Below, piece by piece: positions 6,653 through 15,309 of a stretch of 21,232 nucleotides of DNA. The position numbers and the translations under genes were made by a program. The first letter of the stretch is position 1. Every line of letters begins with the position of its first letter. The notes beneath the pieces were generated by a model. That model did no database searches. It worked only from the letters and a program-made list of their open reading frames with translations, and had not been told where the DNA came from. The stretch lies in NCBI GenBank assembly GCA_900539145.1, contig UQAX01000043.1:1-21232 (forward strand). Direction: 5' to 3'. This stretch comes from an uncultured Blautia sp. Its GTDB lineage: Bacteria > Bacillota > Clostridia > Lachnospirales > Lachnospiraceae.

Positions 6653-9196
6653 ATGAATTTTGGAAAACGCGCCACGAATAAGAAACGCAACGCACTTACT
6701 TCCCGTTCTTCCATGATGGGGAAAAAGGCACATGTTTCTTTTCTACGTATTATTTTCATCTCTCTGATGGCAATTTTGATTATCGGAGGCTGCATGGGTA
6801 TAGGTGCTTTTAAAGGTCTGATTGATAATGCACCTGATATTTCAGAAGTAAATATTGTCCCCGTTGGCGAAGCTACCTTTGTTTATGATGCAAATGGCAA
6901 CCAGCTGCAAAAGCTGACTGCTCCCAATTCCAACCGTATGCCTGTAAGCATTGAGCAAATTCCTCTGGAATTACAGCATGCTGTGGTAGCTATTGAAGAT
7001 GAACGTTTCTATGAACATAATGGTATTGATATAAAAGGTATCCTGCGTGCAGGTGTCAAAGGTATCTTAAACGGAGGAAACTTTACAGAAGGTGCCAGTA
7101 CCATTACACAGCAGTTATTAAAAAATAACGTTTTTACGGGCTGGACAAACGAGTCTATTGTACAGCGTTTTAAACGTAAGTTTCAGGAACAGTACCTTGC
7201 CATTCAATTAGAAAAGCAGGTAAAGGATAAAAATATTATCCTTGAAAATTACCTGAATACGATTAACCTTGGAAACGGTAACTTTGGTGTACAAGCTGCC
7301 GCTCAGGATTATTTCGGTAAGAATGTCAGTGAATTAACACTTTCTGAATGTACGGTCATTGCCGGTATCAGTCAGAACCCAACGAAATTCAATCCCGTTA
7401 CCAACCCTGACAAAAATGCAATGCGCCGGAAAGACGTTTTAGACCATATGCTGGAACAGGAATATATTACCAAAGAACAGTATGACGAATGTCTTGCCGA
7501 CAATGTGTATGACAGAATTAAAACCGTTGACGAAGAACAAGGTGAGGAAACCCAGACTTACAGTTACTTTATTGATGAATTAACCGAACAGGTTGTAAAA
7601 GATTTACAGGAACAGCGTGGATTTACGGAAGCACAGGCTTACAACGCACTTTACAGCGGCGGTCTTCGTATTTATACCACACAGGATCCGACAATTCAGC
7701 TTATTTGTGACGAAGAATATGGAAATCCTGACAATTTCCCTTCCGGCACGCAGGTAACCTTGGATTACCGCTTGACTGTAAAACATCCAAACGGTGAACA
7801 GGAAAATTACAGCAAGGAAATGCTTCAGGAATATTTCATTCAGAATGAAGATAAAGATTTCACTTTATTATTTGACAGTCCTGAAAGCGCTCAGGCTCAT
7901 GTAGATACTTACAAGGCGTCTATTCTGGCAGACGGAAGCGAAGTAATCAGCGAAAACATTTACTTAACTCCTCAGCCGCAATCTTCTATTTGTATTATTG
8001 ACCAGCACACAGGCTATGTAAAAGCTATTGTGGGTGGACGTGGGGAAAAATCCTCCAGTCTTTCCTTAAACCGTGCAACAAATACTTTGCGTCAGCCGGG
8101 TTCTACATTTAAGCCATTAGCCGCTTATGCTGCTGCCTTAAATGAAGGCGGAATGACATTATCCACAACCTTTAAGGATGAGCCGTTTAAATACGACAGC
8201 GGACAGCCGTTATACAACTACGATCGCCAATATCACGGAACTGTAACCATGCGTACTGCAATTACAAAATCCTACAATATTCCTGCTGTAAAGGCTATGG
8301 TGGAAATCACACCGGAGGTCGGCGTAGAATACTTAAAGAAATTTGGATTTACTTCCATTTTAGATACTTTAACTGAGCTGCCTCAGGGAAGCGGTAATTT
8401 CTATACAGATGTGAATTCTGCAACAGCAATCGGTGGTATTACAAAGGGTGTAAGTAATCTGGAATTAACAGCCGCTTATGCTACTATTGCAAATAACGGA
8501 ACTTATATTAAACCTGTATTCTATACAAAAATTTTAGACTCTGACGGAAATGTTGTCATTGATAACACACCTGAAAAAACAACTGTTATCAAACCAAGTA
8601 CCGCTTATCTGCTTACTTCCGCTATGGAAGATGTTGTTAAAAAGGGAACAGGTACTCGTTTACAGTTAAACAATATGCCGGTAGCAGGAAAAACCGGTAC
8701 AACCGATAACTACAAAGATTTATGGTTCTCAGGATTTACTCCATATTATACCTGTTCTGTATGGGCAGGATATGATAATAACATTGTCCTTCCAAAAGGA
8801 CAGGCAAGAACCTACCAGCAGACTTTATGGCAGAAAATCATGCAGCGTATTCACAATGATTTGCCTGAAACAGAATTTAAAATTCCTTCCACAGTGGAGA
8901 AAAAATCCATTTGTAAGAGCAGTGGTCTGTTGGCAAGCTCATCCTGTGATGCCATAACAGAATATTATGACACAGAAACTCTTCCAAAGAAATATTGTTC
9001 CGGTCATAAAAAGTCAAAACCGGAGGAAAGTGAGAAGCCAAAACCGGAAGAAAACGTAGATGCTCCGGAAGAAACCACACCGGAGACGCCGGAGACTCCA
9101 CAAACTCCGCAGGAACCGGAAAATCCAACTCCTCCTACACCGGAGACACCTCAGGGGCAGCCGGAAACACCGCCAACCCCTCCGGCAAATCAATAA
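6653..9196 (+). CDS. Class A penicillin-binding protein (glycosyltransferase/transpeptidase, PBP1A type)
   Basis: This bifunctional enzyme polymerises and cross-links peptidoglycan at the outer face of the membrane. The 847-residue protein has a basic cytoplasmic N terminus, one membrane anchor at about 31-52, and a GT51 glycosyltransferase domain with Glu115 in EDERFYEH and the motif EGASTITQQLLKN at about 142-154. The transpeptidase domain carries all three active-site motifs: Ser484-T-F-Lys487, Ser540-Y-Asn542 and Lys680-T-Gly682. After about residue 780 the chain becomes a Pro/Glu/Thr-rich tail of repeated PETP-like units, probably extended in the wall. It has its own promoter and terminator. 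The symbol (pbpA, ponA, mrcA) differs between species, so none is given. Confidence 0.95.
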   Translation: MNFGKRATNKKRNALTSRSSMMGKKAHVSFLRIIFISLMAILIIGGCMGIGAFKGLIDNAPDISEVNIVPVGEATFVYDANGNQLQKLTAPNSNRMPVSIEQIPLELQHAVVAIEDERFYEHNGIDIKGILRAGVKGILNGGNFTEGASTITQQLLKNNVFTGWTNESIVQRFKRKFQEQYLAIQLEKQVKDKNIILENYLNTINLGNGNFGVQAAAQDYFGKNVSELTLSECTVIAGISQNPTKFNPVTNPDKNAMRRKDVLDHMLEQEYITKEQYDECLADNVYDRIKTVDEEQGEETQTYSYFIDELTEQVVKDLQEQRGFTEAQAYNALYSGGLRIYTTQDPTIQLICDEEYGNPDNFPSGTQVTLDYRLTVKHPNGEQENYSKEMLQEYFIQNEDKDFTLLFDSPESAQAHVDTYKASILADGSEVISENIYLTPQPQSSICIIDQHTGYVKAIVGGRGEKSSSLSLNRATNTLRQPGSTFKPLAAYAAALNEGGMTLSTTFKDEPFKYDSGQPLYNYDRQYHGTVTMRTAITKSYNIPAVKAMVEITPEVGVEYLKKFGFTSILDTLTELPQGSGNFYTDVNSATAIGGITKGVSNLELTAAYATIANNGTYIKPVFYTKILDSDGNVVIDNTPEKTTVIKPSTAYLLTSAMEDVVKKGTGTRLQLNNMPVAGKTGTTDNYKDLWFSGFTPYYTCSVWAGYDNNIVLPKGQARTYQQTLWQKIMQRIHNDLPETEFKIPSTVEKKSICKSSGLLASSSCDAITEYYDTETLPKKYCSGHKKSKPEESEKPKPEENVDAPEETTPETPETPQTPQEPENPTPPTPETPQGQPETPPTPPANQ

Positions 9197-9211
9197 AACT
9201 TTCAAGACAAC

Positions 9212-9248
9212 AAAAAGCAGGTTTTCCATAAGCGAAAACCTGCTTTTT
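9212..9248. terminator. Bidirectional terminator between the PBP gene and the glucokinase gene
   Basis: A stem of about 15 bp (core GCAGGTTTTC / GAAAACCTGC) closes a 7-base loop, CATAAGC. It is flanked by AAAAA on the left and TTTTT on the right, so both strands have a T tail. It sits between convergent genes that end at 9196 and 9272. Confidence 0.9.
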
Positions 9249-9271
9249 CTATGTCATACTACTTCCGATTT

Positions 9272-10213
9272 TTATCTGCTTAAAATCAGTTTTGCAGCGC
9301 CGCAGATACCGGCGTCATTTCCCAGTGTAGCCAGCTTGATTGGTGTCTTCTTACATGCGGAAAATGCAAATTTCTCATACTGTTTCTGTATACAATCTAC
9401 CAAAACTTCTCCTGCCTTTGAAACACCGCCGCCAATAACAATCACATCCGGATCTGATACACTGGCAAAAATTGCCAGAGCATGTCCCAGATATCTTGCG
9501 AATTTTTCAACAATTTCTCCTGCTAATTCATCCTGCTCTTTATATGCGTCAAAAACATCCTTTGCAGTTACTCTTTCTTTTCCTCTTAAAACAGAAGCTT
9601 TCTGGGAAGCTTCCAGAGCTTCTCTTGCCAGTCTTGCAATTCCTGTTGCAGACGCATACTGCTCCAGACAGCCTTTGTTTCCACAGTTACAAGGAATGGT
9701 TTCATGAGGATTTACCAGAGCATGTCCGATTTCTCCGCCTGCACCGTGAGCCCCTGTTACAATCCTCTCGTTGACAATAATTCCACCGCCTACACCAGTT
9801 CCGAGAGTTGCCATAATCAGATTTTTTGCACCTTTTCCGCCGCCTTTCCACATTTCACCAAGAGCAGCTACATTTGCGTCATTTCCTGCCTTTACTGCCA
9901 TTCCTGTCAGTTCCTGCAGTTCTTTCTCAATATTCTTTCTGCCCCAGTGAAGATTAACAGCACATGCAATCTCTCCGTTTTCTTCAATTGGTCCCGGCAA
10001 TCCAATACCAATGCCCTCTACCTCTGTTTTTTCTATCTGTTTTTCTTTCATCTTTGCTGCAATTCCATCTGCAATATCTGGAAGAATTCTCTCGCCGCCA
10101 TTGTCTGTATTTGTTTTGATTTCCCATTTATCCAAAATAGTTCCATCATTTAAAAACAGCGCACATTTAATCGTTGTTCCCCCTACATCAATTCCAAAAC
10201 AATACTTACTCAT
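9272..10213 (-). CDS. ROK-family glucokinase
   Basis: The enzyme phosphorylates glucose at O6 with ATP in the cytosol. The ROK fold is shown by the N-terminal GIDVGGTT phosphate loop, catalytic Asp in GNDANVAA (residue 112 from this start), TLGTGVGGGI, and the zinc site formed by His in GEIGHA with CNCGNKGC, followed by LEQYASATG. Two ATGs lie 6 bp apart. I chose MSKYCFG because GGAG sits 7 nt upstream; the alternative at 10219 adds Met-Arg and has AAGAGG at 8 nt. The start overlaps the hprK stop by 8 bp (14 bp with the longer form), so the two are translationally linked. Other hexoses cannot be excluded as substrates. It is often named glcK or glk. Confidence 0.88.
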   Translation of the reverse strand: MSKYCFGIDVGGTTIKCALFLNDGTILDKWEIKTNTDNGGERILPDIADGIAAKMKEKQIEKTEVEGIGIGLPGPIEENGEIACAVNLHWGRKNIEKELQELTGMAVKAGNDANVAALGEMWKGGGKGAKNLIMATLGTGVGGGIIVNERIVTGAHGAGGEIGHALVNPHETIPCNCGNKGCLEQYASATGIARLAREALEASQKASVLRGKERVTAKDVFDAYKEQDELAGEIVEKFARYLGHALAIFASVSDPDVIVIGGGVSKAGEVLVDCIQKQYEKFAFSACKKTPIKLATLGNDAGICGAAKLILSR

Positions 10214-11153
10214 CCTCATTCTCCATTCCTCTTTTTTTTGTCATATTTTCCTGCACTCTCCGGTATAATTCCTGAGCTGCATTATAACCCATTTTCTTCT
10301 GTCTGTGATTAACTGCCGCTGACTCTACGATAACTGCCAGATTACGTCCCGGACGAATTGGCAGAGAATGGCATACAATTTTATTACCTAAAAATTCCGT
10401 ATATTCCTCTTCCATTCCTAGACGGTCATATTCCTTGTCTTTATTCCATTCTTCTAATTTAATAACCAAATCAATTGCTTGAGTATCCTTTACACTTTCA
10501 ACACCGAACAGCGTTTTTACATCGATAATACCGATACCTCTAAGTTCGATAAAATGACGGGTAATATCCGGTGCAGAGCCTACCAAGGTAACGTCACTGA
10601 CACGGCGCAGCTCCACAACATCATCGCTTACCAGACGATGACCTCTCTTAATCAGCTCCAGAGCAGCCTCGCTCTTTCCGATACCGCTTTCACCGGTAAT
10701 TAAAACACCCTCACCATAAACATCTACCAAAACCCCGTGAATAGAGATACATGGTGCAAGCTGCACATTCAGCCATCGGATAATCTCTGCCATAAATACA
10801 GAAGTTGTATTATGTGTCACCAGCACAGGAACATCATATTTCATTGCCAGACTCAGCATATCCTCATCCGGCTCTGTCATCGTGGTAAATACCACACATG
10901 GAATTTTGCTGGAGACAAATCTCTCAAAAGCCACGATTTTTTCTTCTCTGCTGAGGTGGAGAAGATAAGTATATTCTACATATCCGATAATCTGTACTCT
11001 CTCATTTTCAAAATGCTCTAAATATCCTGTCAGCTGCAAAGCAGGGCGGTTAATTTCCGGCGTATTAATCATTTTCTTTGAAATGTCAACTTCCGGTGTT
11101 TTATTATACAGATTTAATTCCTGTACCATTTTCTTTAATTCTACACCATTCAT
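10206..11153 (-). CDS. hprK: HPr kinase/phosphorylase
   Basis: HprK phosphorylates and dephosphorylates HPr at Ser46, the signal that turns on CcpA-mediated carbon catabolite control in Firmicutes. The 315-residue protein has the usual N-terminal domain and a C-terminal kinase domain with His139 in SIHGVL, Walker A GESGIGKS at 154-161, acidic pair Asp178/Asp179 in VSDDVV, and the family signature LRGIGIIDVKTLFG near 204-217. The start is supported by GAAGGAG 8 nt upstream. It overlaps the glucokinase gene and has its own promoter at 11194-11222. No lgt gene follows, unlike the common Bacillus arrangement. Confidence 0.97.
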   Translation of the reverse strand: MNGVELKKMVQELNLYNKTPEVDISKKMINTPEINRPALQLTGYLEHFENERVQIIGYVEYTYLLHLSREEKIVAFERFVSSKIPCVVFTTMTEPDEDMLSLAMKYDVPVLVTHNTTSVFMAEIIRWLNVQLAPCISIHGVLVDVYGEGVLITGESGIGKSEAALELIKRGHRLVSDDVVELRRVSDVTLVGSAPDITRHFIELRGIGIIDVKTLFGVESVKDTQAIDLVIKLEEWNKDKEYDRLGMEEEYTEFLGNKIVCHSLPIRPGRNLAVIVESAAVNHRQKKMGYNAAQELYRRVQENMTKKRGMENEDE

Positions 11154-11193
11154 GTTCCATTCTCCTTCTATTCAGTCTTAAACTTCTTGTTTT

Positions 11194-11222
11194 ATTTTAT
11201 CATATCTATTTTTACATGACAA
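11194..11222 (-). promoter_or_regulatory. Promoter of the hprK-glucokinase operon
   Basis: The minus strand reads TTGTCA (11217-11222), a 17-bp spacer and TAAAAT (11194-11199). The hprK start is 41 nt downstream. It lies in the 88-bp gap after uvrC. Confidence 0.75.
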
Positions 11223-11241
11223 GCAAACTGCCCGACCTTTA

Positions 11242-13107
11242 TCACTCCTTTTTATGAAAAAAGTCATAGACCTGTCTGGCTGCCTTCTCATTCATAGACT
11301 CAATATTGGAAAGGGTTTCCACAGATGCCTCACGTATACCGTCCAGCCCTTTAAAATGCCGCATAAGCGCCTTTCTTCTTGTCTCTCCAATCCCCGGAAT
11401 ATCATCTAAAACAGAATGTACCTGTCCCTTGCTTCGCAGAGAACGATGATATTCAATGGCAAATCTGTGCGCCTCATCCTGTACTCTGGTAATCAGCTTG
11501 AAGCCTTCGCTGTCTCTGCTGATAGGAATTTCCTGATTATTATAATACAAACCTCTTGTACGATGCTTATCATCCTTTACCATACCGCATACAGGGATGG
11601 TGAGCTGCAGCTTTTCCAAAACCTCCAAAGCAATATTTACCTGTCCCTTGCCTCCGTCCATGAGAATTAAATCAGGAAAACGGGTAAAGCTTCCAAATTC
11701 ATCTTCCAGCTGTTGCTGCTTCCGTTCTTCCCGCTCATCCATTCCATGTACAAAACGGCGTGTAAGCACTTCTTCCATACTGGCATAATCGTTTGGCCCC
11801 TGCACACTTTTGATTTTAAACTTTCTGTAATCGCTGCGCTTTGGCTTTCCTTTTTCGTACACCACCATAGAGCCTACGGACTGAAAACCGCTGATATTGG
11901 AAATATCGTAGGCCTCCATTCTCTGAATACCGGACAATCCCAGAAGCGCCTCAATTTCTTTCACAGCGCCTATGGTCCTTCCCTCTTCTCTTTTTATCCG
12001 CTCCTTATCCTGCCTTAAAACCAATTTTGCATTGTGGTATGCCATTTCTACCAGCTTTTCCTTAGTCCCCTTCTTGGGTACGGAAATACGCACTTTTTTC
12101 CCTTTTCTGGACTCCAGCCACTTGGCTATCAGCTCCATGTCTTCCACTTCTTCCTGAAGCATAATTTCTTTTGGTATAAAAGGAGTTCCCGCATAAAACT
12201 GTTTTAAAAAGCTGGATAAAATCCCTTTTCTGTTTTCTCCCGGCGCTGACTTCATATAAAAATGGTCTCTGCCAATCAGCTTTCCGTCCCTTACAAAAAA
12301 TACCTGCACCACTGCATCTGCATCTTCCATAGCCGCTGCAATAATATCCTTGTCTTCTCCCGGATGGTCGGTAATCTTCTGCCTTTCTCCTATTTTTTTC
12401 ACACTTTGTATCAAATCTCTGTACTGAGCAGCATCCTCAAACTCCATTTTTTCAGACGCTTCATACATTTTCTCCTCCAGCTGCGTGAGAATTTTTTTAT
12501 GATTTGCGTTTAAAAAATCAAGGAGCTCCTCCACCTGTTTTTGATAAGCCGCTTCTGTAATGTAGCCCTGACAAGGCGCATCACACTGCTTAATGTGATA
12601 ATAAAGACAAGGTCTCTCTTTTCCGATATCTCTTGGCAGATTTCGATTGCAGGTTCTTAAATGGTAAAGCTTACGTGTAAGCTCAATCACATCTTTAACA
12701 GCCCCTGCGCTGGTGTATGGTCCGAAATACTTGGATTTATCCTTCTTCATACTTCTGGCAGTCATAATTCGTGGAAATGCTTCCCCTGCCGTTACTTTGA
12801 TAAAAGGATAATTTTTATCGTCCTTCAACATGGTGTTGTATTTTGGGCAATGCTCTTTAATCAAATTAGACTCTAACACCAGCGCCTCTAATTCTGAGTC
12901 CGTCACAATATACTCAAAACGGGCGATTTGTTCTACCATCTGCTCCTTTTTAATTCCCAGATTTCTGCTTTTCTGAAAATATTGTCTGACCCTGTTTTTC
13001 AGACTGATTGCCTTTCCCACATAAATAATCGCATCCTGCTCATCGTGCATAATGTAGACTCCGGGGAGAGAAGGCAATTTTTTTAATTCTTCCTCGATAT
13101 GAAACAT
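11242..13107 (-). CDS. uvrC: UvrABC excinuclease subunit C
   Basis: UvrC makes both incisions around DNA lesions in nucleotide excision repair. The chosen ATG gives 621 residues beginning MFHIEEELKKLPSLPGVY; a longer frame starts with TTG at 13125. The ATG has AAAGGAG at 13114-13120, 6 nt upstream. The GIY-YIG domain is at the N terminus (GVYIM, IIYVGKA). The family Cys cluster (CLYYHIKQCDAPC) lies near 148-160 and a UVR coiled segment near 200-235. The RNase H-like second nuclease domain includes YDISNISG and LMDGGKGQ, and a helix-hairpin-helix pair (IPGIGETRRKALMRHF) ends the protein. A strong hairpin sits directly upstream of the ribosome site. Confidence 0.96.
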   Translation of the reverse strand: MFHIEEELKKLPSLPGVYIMHDEQDAIIYVGKAISLKNRVRQYFQKSRNLGIKKEQMVEQIARFEYIVTDSELEALVLESNLIKEHCPKYNTMLKDDKNYPFIKVTAGEAFPRIMTARSMKKDKSKYFGPYTSAGAVKDVIELTRKLYHLRTCNRNLPRDIGKERPCLYYHIKQCDAPCQGYITEAAYQKQVEELLDFLNANHKKILTQLEEKMYEASEKMEFEDAAQYRDLIQSVKKIGERQKITDHPGEDKDIIAAAMEDADAVVQVFFVRDGKLIGRDHFYMKSAPGENRKGILSSFLKQFYAGTPFIPKEIMLQEEVEDMELIAKWLESRKGKKVRISVPKKGTKEKLVEMAYHNAKLVLRQDKERIKREEGRTIGAVKEIEALLGLSGIQRMEAYDISNISGFQSVGSMVVYEKGKPKRSDYRKFKIKSVQGPNDYASMEEVLTRRFVHGMDEREERKQQQLEDEFGSFTRFPDLILMDGGKGQVNIALEVLEKLQLTIPVCGMVKDDKHRTRGLYYNNQEIPISRDSEGFKLITRVQDEAHRFAIEYHRSLRSKGQVHSVLDDIPGIGETRRKALMRHFKGLDGIREASVETLSNIESMNEKAARQVYDFFHKKE

Positions 13108-13123
13108 TCTGCTCTCCTTTTGC

Positions 13124-13176
13124 AAAAAATCCCCCTTCTTTTTATTCTTTCGTAATTAAAAAGAAGGAGGATTTTT
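13124..13176 (-). terminator. Strong hairpin terminator between ftsH and uvrC
   Basis: A stem of about 22 bp with a single G-T type mismatch and an 8-base loop fills the gap between ftsH and uvrC. The arms include CCTTCTTTTTA and TAAAAAGAAGG. The minus strand ends in GATTTTTTG, so it should stop ftsH transcripts. The T tail ends only 4 bp before the uvrC ribosome site. Confidence 0.8.
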
Positions 13177-13178
13177 AT

Positions 13179-15092
13179 TTATTCTTTTATTTCTGTTTCC
13201 ACAGCCGGTACTTCTTCTGTCTGCTCCTTTATCCCTTTGATTTCATGGAAAATTTTCATAAATTCCTTACCTGTAATAGTTTCCTTCTGAATAAGAAATT
13301 CTGCAATTTTATCAAGAGCTTCACGATTTTCACTTAAAAGTCTCTTTGCTTCATCATATGATTTTTTCAGAAGCTTCATAACCTCGTGGTCAATCTCCGT
13401 AGCCGTAGAGTCGCCGCAGTTTAACATGCTTCTTCCGTCAAGATACTGGTTCTGACTCTCTGCAAGCCCCATTAATCCAAAGCGGTCAGACATACCATAC
13501 TGGGTAATCATAGCTCTGGCAATTTTTGTAGCCTGTTCAATATCGTTTGCTGCGCCGGTAGTAACGGTGTCAAACACGATTTCCTCGGCTGCACGTCCAC
13601 CTAAATATCCCACCAGCATTGCCTCTAATTCTTTTCTGGTATTTAAGAACTTTTCTTCCTCCGGAACGTGCATAACATATCCCAGCGCACCCATGGTTCT
13701 GGGGACAATGGTAATTTTCTGTACCGGTTCAGAGTCCTTCTGCAATGCGCTTACCAGTGCATGTCCTACTTCATGATAAGAAACAATCTTTCTTTCTTCC
13801 TTGCTTAAAATTCTGTCTTTCTTTTCCTTACCTACCAGAACAACCTCTACGGCTTCTAATAAGTCTTTCTGTGATACAGCCTGTCTCCCGTTCTTTACTG
13901 CCAAAATAGCAGCTTCATTGACCATATTTGCCAAATCTGAACCCACAGCTCCGGAAGTAGCAAGGGCAATTCCCTCTAAATCTACGGTTTCATCTAAGGA
14001 AACATTTTTTGCATGTACCTTCAGAATACTAATCCTTCCCTTTAAATCAGGACGGTCTACAATTACACGTCTGTCAAAACGTCCCGGTCTTAAAAGCGCA
14101 GGGTCTAACACCTCCGGTCTGTTTGTCGCAGCCAGAATTAAAAGTCCCTTCGAGGTATCAAATCCATCCATTTCCGCAAGAAGCTGATTTAAGGTCTGCT
14201 CTCGTTCATCGTTGCCGCCATATCTGGAGTCTCTGCTTTTTCCAATGGCATCTACTTCATCAATGAAGATAATACAAGGTGCATTTTTCTTTGCTTCTTC
14301 AAACAAATCACGCACTCGTGATGCACCTACACCGACAAACATTTCAACGAAGTCAGAACCGGACAGGGAAAAGAAAGGAACATGCGCTTCTCCCGCAACT
14401 GCTTTTGCCAGAAGCGTCTTACCTGTACCCGGAGGTCCTACAAGCAATGCGCCTTTTGGAAGTTTAGCACCGATTGCCGTATATTTTCCCGGATTATGCA
14501 GGAAATCAACAACTTCCTGTAAAGACTCTTTTGCTTCATCCTGTCCTGCCACATCCTTAAAAGTAATTCCTGTTTCCTTCTGTACGTAAGCTTTTGCTTT
14601 GCTCTTTCCTACGCCGCCCATCATGCCGCCGTTTTTATTCATACGGCGAAACAGCATATTCAGCAAGAAGAACATTAAAACAATCGGTACAATCAGACTA
14701 ATCAGACTGAACAGAATTTCCATAACTACATTGGGCTTTTCAGTATAATAGTCATTGACTCCTGCTCTTTCCAGTCTTTTTACCAAATCGGTCTTGTCTT
14801 CGGAAAGCACTGTATAAACTTCTTTTTTTGCGCCCATGCGCTGCTGTTCTTTTAAGGTAACTCTTAAAGTTTCTCCCTTAATCTGTACCTCCTGTACCTT
14901 GCCCTGTTCCAGTAAATCTACAAACTCGCTGTATTTAATTTCACCGGAACCTCCCTGCATAGTCATTGTCAGGAGATTTACTAAAAACATAACCACCATG
15001 ACGCAAATCAAAAGCGTCAACAGAGGTTGTTTATTCTTAGGTCCATTCTCATTATTATTATTTTGTGGACTTTGATTTTGATTTTGCTCCAT
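13179..15092 (-). CDS. ftsH: ATP-dependent zinc metalloprotease FtsH
   Basis: FtsH is a hexameric membrane AAA+ protease that extracts and degrades membrane and short-lived soluble proteins. The chosen start (MEQNQNQSPQ, 637 residues) has AGGAGG 6 nt upstream; two earlier ATGs lie within or before that site. Membrane segments are at about 24-45 and 124-149, with an extracellular domain between. Walker A GPPGTGKT is at 219-226, Walker B IIFIDE at 274-279, the second region of homology near 320-345 (NRPEVLDPALLRPGRFDR), and the zinc-binding HEVGH at 440-444. The N terminus is unusually rich in Asn and Gln. A good promoter lies upstream. Confidence 0.97.
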   Translation of the reverse strand: MEQNQNQSPQNNNNENGPKNKQPLLTLLICVMVVMFLVNLLTMTMQGGSGEIKYSEFVDLLEQGKVQEVQIKGETLRVTLKEQQRMGAKKEVYTVLSEDKTDLVKRLERAGVNDYYTEKPNVVMEILFSLISLIVPIVLMFFLLNMLFRRMNKNGGMMGGVGKSKAKAYVQKETGITFKDVAGQDEAKESLQEVVDFLHNPGKYTAIGAKLPKGALLVGPPGTGKTLLAKAVAGEAHVPFFSLSGSDFVEMFVGVGASRVRDLFEEAKKNAPCIIFIDEVDAIGKSRDSRYGGNDEREQTLNQLLAEMDGFDTSKGLLILAATNRPEVLDPALLRPGRFDRRVIVDRPDLKGRISILKVHAKNVSLDETVDLEGIALATSGAVGSDLANMVNEAAILAVKNGRQAVSQKDLLEAVEVVLVGKEKKDRILSKEERKIVSYHEVGHALVSALQKDSEPVQKITIVPRTMGALGYVMHVPEEEKFLNTRKELEAMLVGYLGGRAAEEIVFDTVTTGAANDIEQATKIARAMITQYGMSDRFGLMGLAESQNQYLDGRSMLNCGDSTATEIDHEVMKLLKKSYDEAKRLLSENREALDKIAEFLIQKETITGKEFMKIFHEIKGIKEQTEEVPAVETEIKE

Positions 15093-15119
15093 TTTCATCC
15101 TCCTCATACTATCTCTTCT

Positions 15120-15148
15120 ATTATAAAGATTACCGTGCTATAAATCAA
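15120..15148 (-). promoter_or_regulatory. Promoter of ftsH
   Basis: The minus strand reads TTGATT (15143-15148), a 17-bp spacer and a perfect TATAAT (15120-15125). The chosen ftsH start is 27 nt downstream. Confidence 0.8.
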
Positions 15149-15239
15149 CATTTAGATTGTGAAAAAGAGGACACATTTATTAAACTTTTGTAAATTTATG
15201 TTGAATATACACAAAATAAAACATTTTTCTTTTTACCAC

Positions 15240-15269
15240 TGGAATTTCCCCTTGCTTTTGTAGTATACT
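15240..15269 (+). promoter_or_regulatory. Candidate promoter of the DUF1846 gene
   Basis: TATACT (15264-15269) lies 40 nt before the chosen start. The best -35 at 18 bp is TGGAAT, which is weak. An AAAAGGGG ribosome site follows. The -10 is good, the -35 is not. Confidence 0.4.
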
Positions 15270-15309
15270 ATCGCAGTGGTTTAAAAAAATAGAGAAAAGG
15301 GGCATGAAC

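Noticed and set aside
13801..14589. Long antisense open frames opposite ftsH
   Set aside because: The ftsH frame has all family motifs; the antisense frames have Ser/Thr-rich composition expected of shadows and no ribosome sites.
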